This document shows, piece after piece, positions 6,405 to 9,528 of a stretch of DNA of 9,528 nucleotides. The number at the start of each line of letters is the position of its first letter. Position 1 is the first letter of the stretch. The position numbers and the translations under genes were made by a program. A model generated the notes under the pieces. That model saw only the letters and a program-made list of their open reading frames with translations, was not told the origin of the DNA and made no database searches. Source of the stretch: Gemmatimonadota bacterium (GTDB lineage Bacteria > GCA-2686955); assembly GCA_002686955.1 (NCBI GenBank), contig NYZA01000250.1:1-9528 (forward strand), given 5' to 3'.

Positions 6405-7116
6405 CCCCCTGCGCCACGAGATTGCTGGCGCGCAGAAGCGATTCGAAGGTACCTGCGTCGGTCCACCAGCCATCCAGGATCGAGAACTTCATCTCACCAC
6501 GTTCTACGTAGTGATTGTTCACGTCGGTGATCTCGAGCTCACCGCGTTCAGAAGGCTCGAGTCCGCGCACGATATCGAACACTGAGGCATCGTACATGTA
6601 GACACCGATGACCGCGAATCGGCTCGGCGGAGTGCTCGGCTTCTCGATGATGCGAATAATACTGTCCCCATCGATCTCCGGAACACCGAAACGCTCCGGG
6701 TCGGGCACCTCTTTGAGCATGATCCGGGCGCCTTTCGGGTTCTCACGAAACGCATCGACCGCCGCGGCGATCCCTTTTTCTAGAATATTGTCGCCAAGAA
6801 TCACCGCAATCGGCTCGCCGTCGGCGAAATCCTCAGCCAATGAGAGCGCGTCGGCTATTCCGCCTTCCCCTTCCTGATATGCGTAGTGCATCCGCTTCAG
6901 ACCGAAGTCGCGGCCATTGCGCAACAGTTTGAGAAAGTCCCCGGCCGAATCTCCACCGGTGACGATCAGTATCTCCTCGATGCCGGCGGCCACGAGTGTC
7001 TCGATCGGGTAGAAGATCATCGGCTTCTCGTGCACCGGCAGCAGATGCTTGTTGGTCACGCGGGTCAGGGGGTTCAGCCGCGTACCCAATCCGCCCGCTA
7101 GGATGACACCTTTCAC
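6385..7116 (-). CDS. Sugar-1-phosphate nucleotidyltransferase, short RmlA type (glucose-1-phosphate thymidylyltransferase-like)
   Basis: A 243-residue nucleotidyltransferase that joins an NTP (usually dTTP) and a hexose-1-phosphate to give NDP-hexose and pyrophosphate. Seen: the Rossmann-like G8-G-L-G-T-R-L loop, K23 in T-N-K-H-L-L-P, Q81-E-G-E-G-G-I-A-D-A, the metal-binding D109 in L-G-D-N, E158-K-P, and W217-W-T-D220-A-G-T. It has the short form's length (about 240) rather than the 290 of enterobacterial RmlA, so the regulatory C-terminal part is absent. The start is GTG at 7116, overlapping the ugd TGA as GTGA, with GGGGGAG about nine bases upstream. Partner rmlB, rmlC and rmlD genes are not in this window. 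Being next to ugd, a UTP-using role is possible; the family signature favours dTTP. Confidence 0.88.
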   Translation of the reverse strand: MKGVILAGGLGTRLNPLTRVTNKHLLPVHEKPMIFYPIETLVAAGIEEILIVTGGDSAGDFLKLLRNGRDFGLKRMHYAYQEGEGGIADALSLAEDFADGEPIAVILGDNILEKGIAAAVDAFRENPKGARIMLKEVPDPERFGVPEIDGDSIIRIIEKPSTPPSRFAVIGVYMYDASVFDIVRGLEPSERGELEITDVNNHYVERGEMKFSILDGWWTDAGTFESLLRASNLVAQGASRSDP

Positions 7117-8435
7117 GATGCAGCGCTCCCCCGCCCGAACCCGTCGTAGTGGAATCCCGCCTCGGCCACGACGGTCGGATCGTAGATGTTGCGACCATCA
7201 ATGAGCACTGGGCTCAGCATCGATTCCCGGATCCTTACCAGATCGAGCTCCTTGAATGCGTCCCATTCCGTGACGACCACCATCGCATCGCAGCCGGCCA
7301 CCGTAGCGTACGCCGAGCGACAAAGCTCGATCGGCCATTTGCGCTTCGCGGCCTCTTCTCCGGCAACCGGATCGTAGGCCTTGATCTTGGCGCCCGCCGC
7401 ATGAAGACTCTCGATGATCCGCTCCGAAGGAGCCGCGCGCAGATCGTCGGTATTCGGTTTGAAAGAGAGTCCCAAGAGACCGACAGTGCGGCCGCCCAAG
7501 TCGGGAAAAACCCGTTGCAGCTTCTCGATGACGCGCAATGGCTGAACGTCGTTCACCTTCATCACCGCGTCGACGATCCGTAGATCGTAGCCGGCGTCTC
7601 TCGCGATCTCGAGAAGCCCCTCGGTGTCCTTGGGAAAGCACGAGCCGCCGTACCCGATCCCGGCGTGAAGGAACCTCGGCCCGATGCGGGAGTCCATCCC
7701 CATCCCCTTGGCCACCGTATCGATGTCGGCGCCGACCCGCTCGCAGACGTTGGCGATCTCGTTGATGAAGCTGATCTTCGTCGCCAGGAACGCGTTCGAC
7801 GCATATTTGATCATCTCGGCCGACTCGACATTGGTCGCGATGATCGGCGTCTCCAGGGGCGGGATCGAGAGCGGATCGTAGAGGGCACGCATGGCATCGA
7901 GAGCGCGCTCGGACGTGCAGCCGAGCACGATCCGATCTGGTCGCTTGAAGTCGTTGATCGCCGAGCCTTCGCGCAGAAACTCCGGATTCGACACGATATC
8001 GAAATCGAAGTCGCCGTTTCGCTGGGCACGAATGAGATCCTGCATTCGCGCGCCGGTCCCCGCCGGCACGGTGCTCTTGTTGACAATGATCTTGTAGCTG
8101 TTCATATGGGTGGCGATCTCGGCCGCCACAGCCTCGACGAACTTCAGATCGACCCCTCCGCCCTCTCTCGGCGGCGTCCCCACCGCGACGAAGATGACCT
8201 CTGACGCTCGAACCCCCTCCTCCATGGACAGAGAGAACCTGAGCCTTTCTTGCTGGCAGTTCTGCTCGACCAGCTCTGCCAGGCCGGGCTCGAAGATCGG
8301 CATGATCCCCTTCTTCAGCCCCTCGATCCTATCTTCGTCGACGTCGATGCAGATGACTTCGTTGCCGAGGTCCGCCAGGCATGTGGCCGTGACCAGACCG
8401 ACGTAGCCAGCGCCTACGACACAGATCTTCTTCAT
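7113..8435 (-). CDS. ugd: UDP-glucose 6-dehydrogenase
   Basis: A 440-residue enzyme that oxidises UDP-glucose twice with NAD+ to UDP-glucuronate, a precursor of capsule and other acidic glycans, in the cytosol. Domains: N-terminal NAD-binding Rossmann fold with V7-G-A-G-Y-V-G-L and the NAD-selecting acid D31; a central helix with E207-M-I-K210-Y-A-S-N214; the catalytic C266 in G-Y-G-G-S-C-F-P-K-D270; and a C-terminal UDP-binding domain with G322-L-S-F-K-P-N-T-D-D. All key residues are intact and the length is typical of the TuaD/RkpK group. It is the first gene of a two-gene unit with the RmlA-like enzyme (GTGA overlap). GGGAG lies about ten bases before the ATG. Its 5' region holds a 179-bp palindrome that could form a large leader hairpin. 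Confidence 0.95.
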   Translation of the reverse strand: MKKICVVGAGYVGLVTATCLADLGNEVICIDVDEDRIEGLKKGIMPIFEPGLAELVEQNCQQERLRFSLSMEEGVRASEVIFVAVGTPPREGGGVDLKFVEAVAAEIATHMNSYKIIVNKSTVPAGTGARMQDLIRAQRNGDFDFDIVSNPEFLREGSAINDFKRPDRIVLGCTSERALDAMRALYDPLSIPPLETPIIATNVESAEMIKYASNAFLATKISFINEIANVCERVGADIDTVAKGMGMDSRIGPRFLHAGIGYGGSCFPKDTEGLLEIARDAGYDLRIVDAVMKVNDVQPLRVIEKLQRVFPDLGGRTVGLLGLSFKPNTDDLRAAPSERIIESLHAAGAKIKAYDPVAGEEAAKRKWPIELCRSAYATVAGCDAMVVVTEWDAFKELDLVRIRESMLSPVLIDGRNIYDPTVVAEAGFHYDGFGRGSAAS

Positions 8436-8754
8436 GAGAGGTGGCTCCCAGAGAGGCGAGGTGCGCGGATGGATCGAGCCCCTTCAAGGCTCATTCGGAG
8501 GTTTCGGCCGCTTTTGCTCGCCCTTTGGGTTCGCACAAGAATAACTTGTCATTCGGCATCCCATCCGCACCACGTCTCCGGCCGATCGCCGACCTCCGAA
8601 ATCCTCGAAATAGCTCTGCTATTCCTCCGGTTTCGAAGATCGGCGATCGACCAGATCCGCGGCACATCTGGGCGCCAAGATGGCAAGTTACTCTTGCGCG
8701 AACCCTTTGTTCGTTACTCGATAAAGTGCGGGATTTTAGCAAAGAGCGGGGGGG
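8436..8754. other. 319-bp intergenic region between pyrF and ugd
   Basis: No credible gene lies here. Going from pyrF towards ugd there is an AT-richer stretch (about 8706-8750) in which a promoter could lie but no convincing -35/-10 pair is seen, then the 179-bp palindrome (8527-8705), then about 90 bp of ugd leader. The leader contains a small stem GAGCC/GGCTC (about 8477-8493) and the ribosome-binding site. Small ORFs crossing the palindrome encode similar peptides on both strands simply because the DNA is palindromic. Confidence 0.7.
8527..8705. repeat. 179-bp imperfect palindrome, family B, upstream of ugd
   Basis: Two 88-bp arms of exactly equal length flank a 3-base loop TCT at 8615-8617. 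The ends are a perfect 8-bp inverted repeat GGGTTCGC/GCGAACCC. Longer matched blocks include TAACTTG, CGATCGCCGA and AATAGC next to the loop. By hand alignment 62 of 88 positions are Watson-Crick matched with no gaps. Of the 26 mismatches, 12 would be G-U pairs in a minus-strand RNA and only 3 in a plus-strand RNA, so a minus-strand transcript would form about 74 of 88 pairs. The sequence is unlike the family A palindromes at 2026 and 9439. CCCTTTG is present as a direct repeat at both boundaries (8521-8527 and 8703-8709). Confidence 0.88.
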
Positions 8755-9447
8755 TCAACCAGCGCTTTCGGCCCGGATTTCGTCGAGAATCGCCTCGGCC
8801 GCGGCTCGCGGATCGGCTGCCTGGTAGATCGGTCTGCCCACGACCAGCAGGTCGGCCCCGGCCGCGATCGCTCGCGCCGGCGTCGCCACACGCTTCTGGT
8901 CACCCGCATCACCTCCGGCGGGACGGATTCCCGGCGTCACGATCAATGGACGATCGCCCAGCTCTCGACGCAGTGCCGGCAGCTCCCTCGCCGAAGCGAC
9001 GACCCCGCGCAGTCCCGCATCGCGCCCGGCTCGAGCCAGATCGGTGACTTCGCGCGTGTTGGCCACCGCCCGACTCGTCAAAACGGTGATCCCGAGTACG
9101 GCCGGCTCTGTCCCCCCGCCCTCTCGCGCCCCTTCGACCGCGGCCCGCATCATCGCCTCGCCCCCCGCGATATGGACCGTCAGGTAGCGCACCCCGAGGC
9201 GCGAGGCGGCTCTGCACGCTCCACCGACCGTGGCCGGAATGTCGTGGAACTTCATATCGAGAAACACCTCGAATCCGAGCGCCCGCACTTCGGCGATCGC
9301 TGCCGCGCCATGTCCTACGAAGAGGCGGGGACCGATCTTGAGGGTGCGCACCAACCCCTTCAGCCGCCTGGTCAGGTCGAGCGCGGGGTCCAGCTCCTCG
9401 AAGTCGAGCGCGACCGCGAGGCGCTCCTCCGGTGATCTAGCCCGCAT
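8755..9447 (-). CDS. pyrF: Orotidine 5'-phosphate decarboxylase
   Basis: A 230-residue TIM-barrel enzyme that removes CO2 from OMP to give UMP, the last step of pyrimidine nucleotide synthesis, in the cytosol. Seen: A13-L-D15-F at the first strand, L36-K37-I-G, the catalytic D64-M-K66-F-H-D69-I-P tetrad, T171-P-G-I-R175-P and V203-G204-R205 for phosphate binding. Length fits the bacterial type I form. The ATG at 9447 is the only possible start: an in-frame TGA lies two codons upstream and no ATG or GTG follows before the conserved core. That ATG, the GGTGA before it and the next two codons lie in the end of a family A repeat (see findings). The gene points towards ugd, 319 bp away. It supplies UMP, the root of UDP-sugars, but a functional link to its neighbour is not shown. 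Confidence 0.95.
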   Translation of the reverse strand: MRARSPEERLAVALDFEELDPALDLTRRLKGLVRTLKIGPRLFVGHGAAAIAEVRALGFEVFLDMKFHDIPATVGGACRAASRLGVRYLTVHIAGGEAMMRAAVEGAREGGGTEPAVLGITVLTSRAVANTREVTDLARAGRDAGLRGVVASARELPALRRELGDRPLIVTPGIRPAGGDAGDQKRVATPARAIAAGADLLVVGRPIYQAADPRAAAEAILDEIRAESAG

Positions 9448-9528
9448 TTCTCACCAACTTTCTGCTGTGGCGGCGCATCTCCGCACCCTGGCAGCACTTC
9501 CCCCCGTTTCGCTTTGTGCGACGTGCAA
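9439..9528. repeat. Family A palindrome, half copy running off the right edge
   Basis: From AGCCCGCATTT at 9439 the plus strand follows the minus strand of the 2026-2207 element to the window end. Shared blocks, in order, are AGCCCGCATTT, TCACC, CGGCGCAT, TCCGCAC, GCACTTCC and TGTGCGACGTG, with only two compensating single-base gaps. The window stops close to where the centre of the palindrome should be. It is therefore in the opposite orientation to the first copy, and its other arm should lie just outside. Confidence 0.8.
9451..9455 (-). promoter_or_regulatory. Ribosome-binding sequence of pyrF supplied by the repeat end
   Basis: On the minus strand GGTGA is followed by GAA and the pyrF ATG. 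GGTGA can pair with the TCACC part of the 16S rRNA 3' end. The same GGTGA with a nearby ATGCGGGCT is found at both ends of the 2026-2207 repeat, so this site belongs to the repeat. Confidence 0.5.

Noticed and set aside
6385-8435. A dTDP-rhamnose operon
   Set aside because: Only an RmlA-like gene is present; rmlB, rmlC and rmlD are absent from the window and the partner is ugd, so a rhamnose pathway cannot be claimed.
8491-8742. 83-codon minus-strand ORF, and an overlapping plus-strand frame, in the pyrF-ugd gap
   Set aside because: They cross the 179-bp palindrome and encode look-alike peptides on both strands because of its symmetry; no ribosome-binding site or protein family is recognised.
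8706-8750. Sigma-70-type promoter for ugd in the AT-richer stretch after pyrF
   Set aside because: A TTGCTA-like hexamer is present, but no good -10 sits at 16-18 bp from it, so the assignment would be guesswork.

Overview
The window is a roughly 9.5 kb, high-GC, gene-dense stretch of a bacterial chromosome. Two proteins carry plausible lipobox signal peptides, which suggests a Gram-negative (diderm) host. No gene here fixes the phylum; an uncultured proteobacterial, myxococcal or FCB-like lineage would all fit. Most genes belong to cell-surface and sugar-nucleotide metabolism.

Layout from left to right. Minus strand: a CDP-alcohol phosphatidyltransferase cut off by the window start (1-377), an exported Asp-box (BNR) propeller protein (487-1992), a 182-bp imperfect palindrome with a terminator on its edge (about 2026-2228), a class IV (branched-chain/D-amino acid type) aminotransferase (2280-3182), and a family 2 glycosyltransferase overlapping it (3163-4164). 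After only 30 bp, two plus-strand genes diverge: a DegT/LegC-type sugar aminotransferase (4195-5325) and a propeller lipoprotein coupled to it by a GTGA overlap (5322-6404). They converge, with a 20-bp tail-to-tail overlap, on a minus-strand pair: a short RmlA-type sugar-1-phosphate nucleotidyltransferase (6385-7116), itself joined by a GTGA overlap to UDP-glucose 6-dehydrogenase (7113-8435). A 319-bp gap filled mostly by a second, unrelated 179-bp palindrome separates these from pyrF (8755-9447).

How the genes may work together: ugd, the RmlA-like enzyme, the DegT aminotransferase and the glycosyltransferase together supply and use activated sugars (UDP-glucuronate, an NDP-hexose, an amino-deoxysugar) for a surface polysaccharide or glycoconjugate. 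The phosphatidyltransferase may act in membrane lipid or lipid-linked head-group synthesis. The two propeller lipoproteins are of unknown function. The rest of a rhamnose or capsule pathway is not visible here.

The least ordinary content is non-coding. There are two different families of about 180-bp near-full-length palindromes. One family is present as a complete copy (2026-2207) and a half copy at the right window edge (9439-9528). Each visible end of this family reads outward as GGTGA, then about three bases, then ATGCGGGCT, and in one case this end supplies the start codon and ribosome-binding sequence of pyrF. The other notable point is the class IV aminotransferase, in which the usual Schiff-base lysine position appears to hold histidine.
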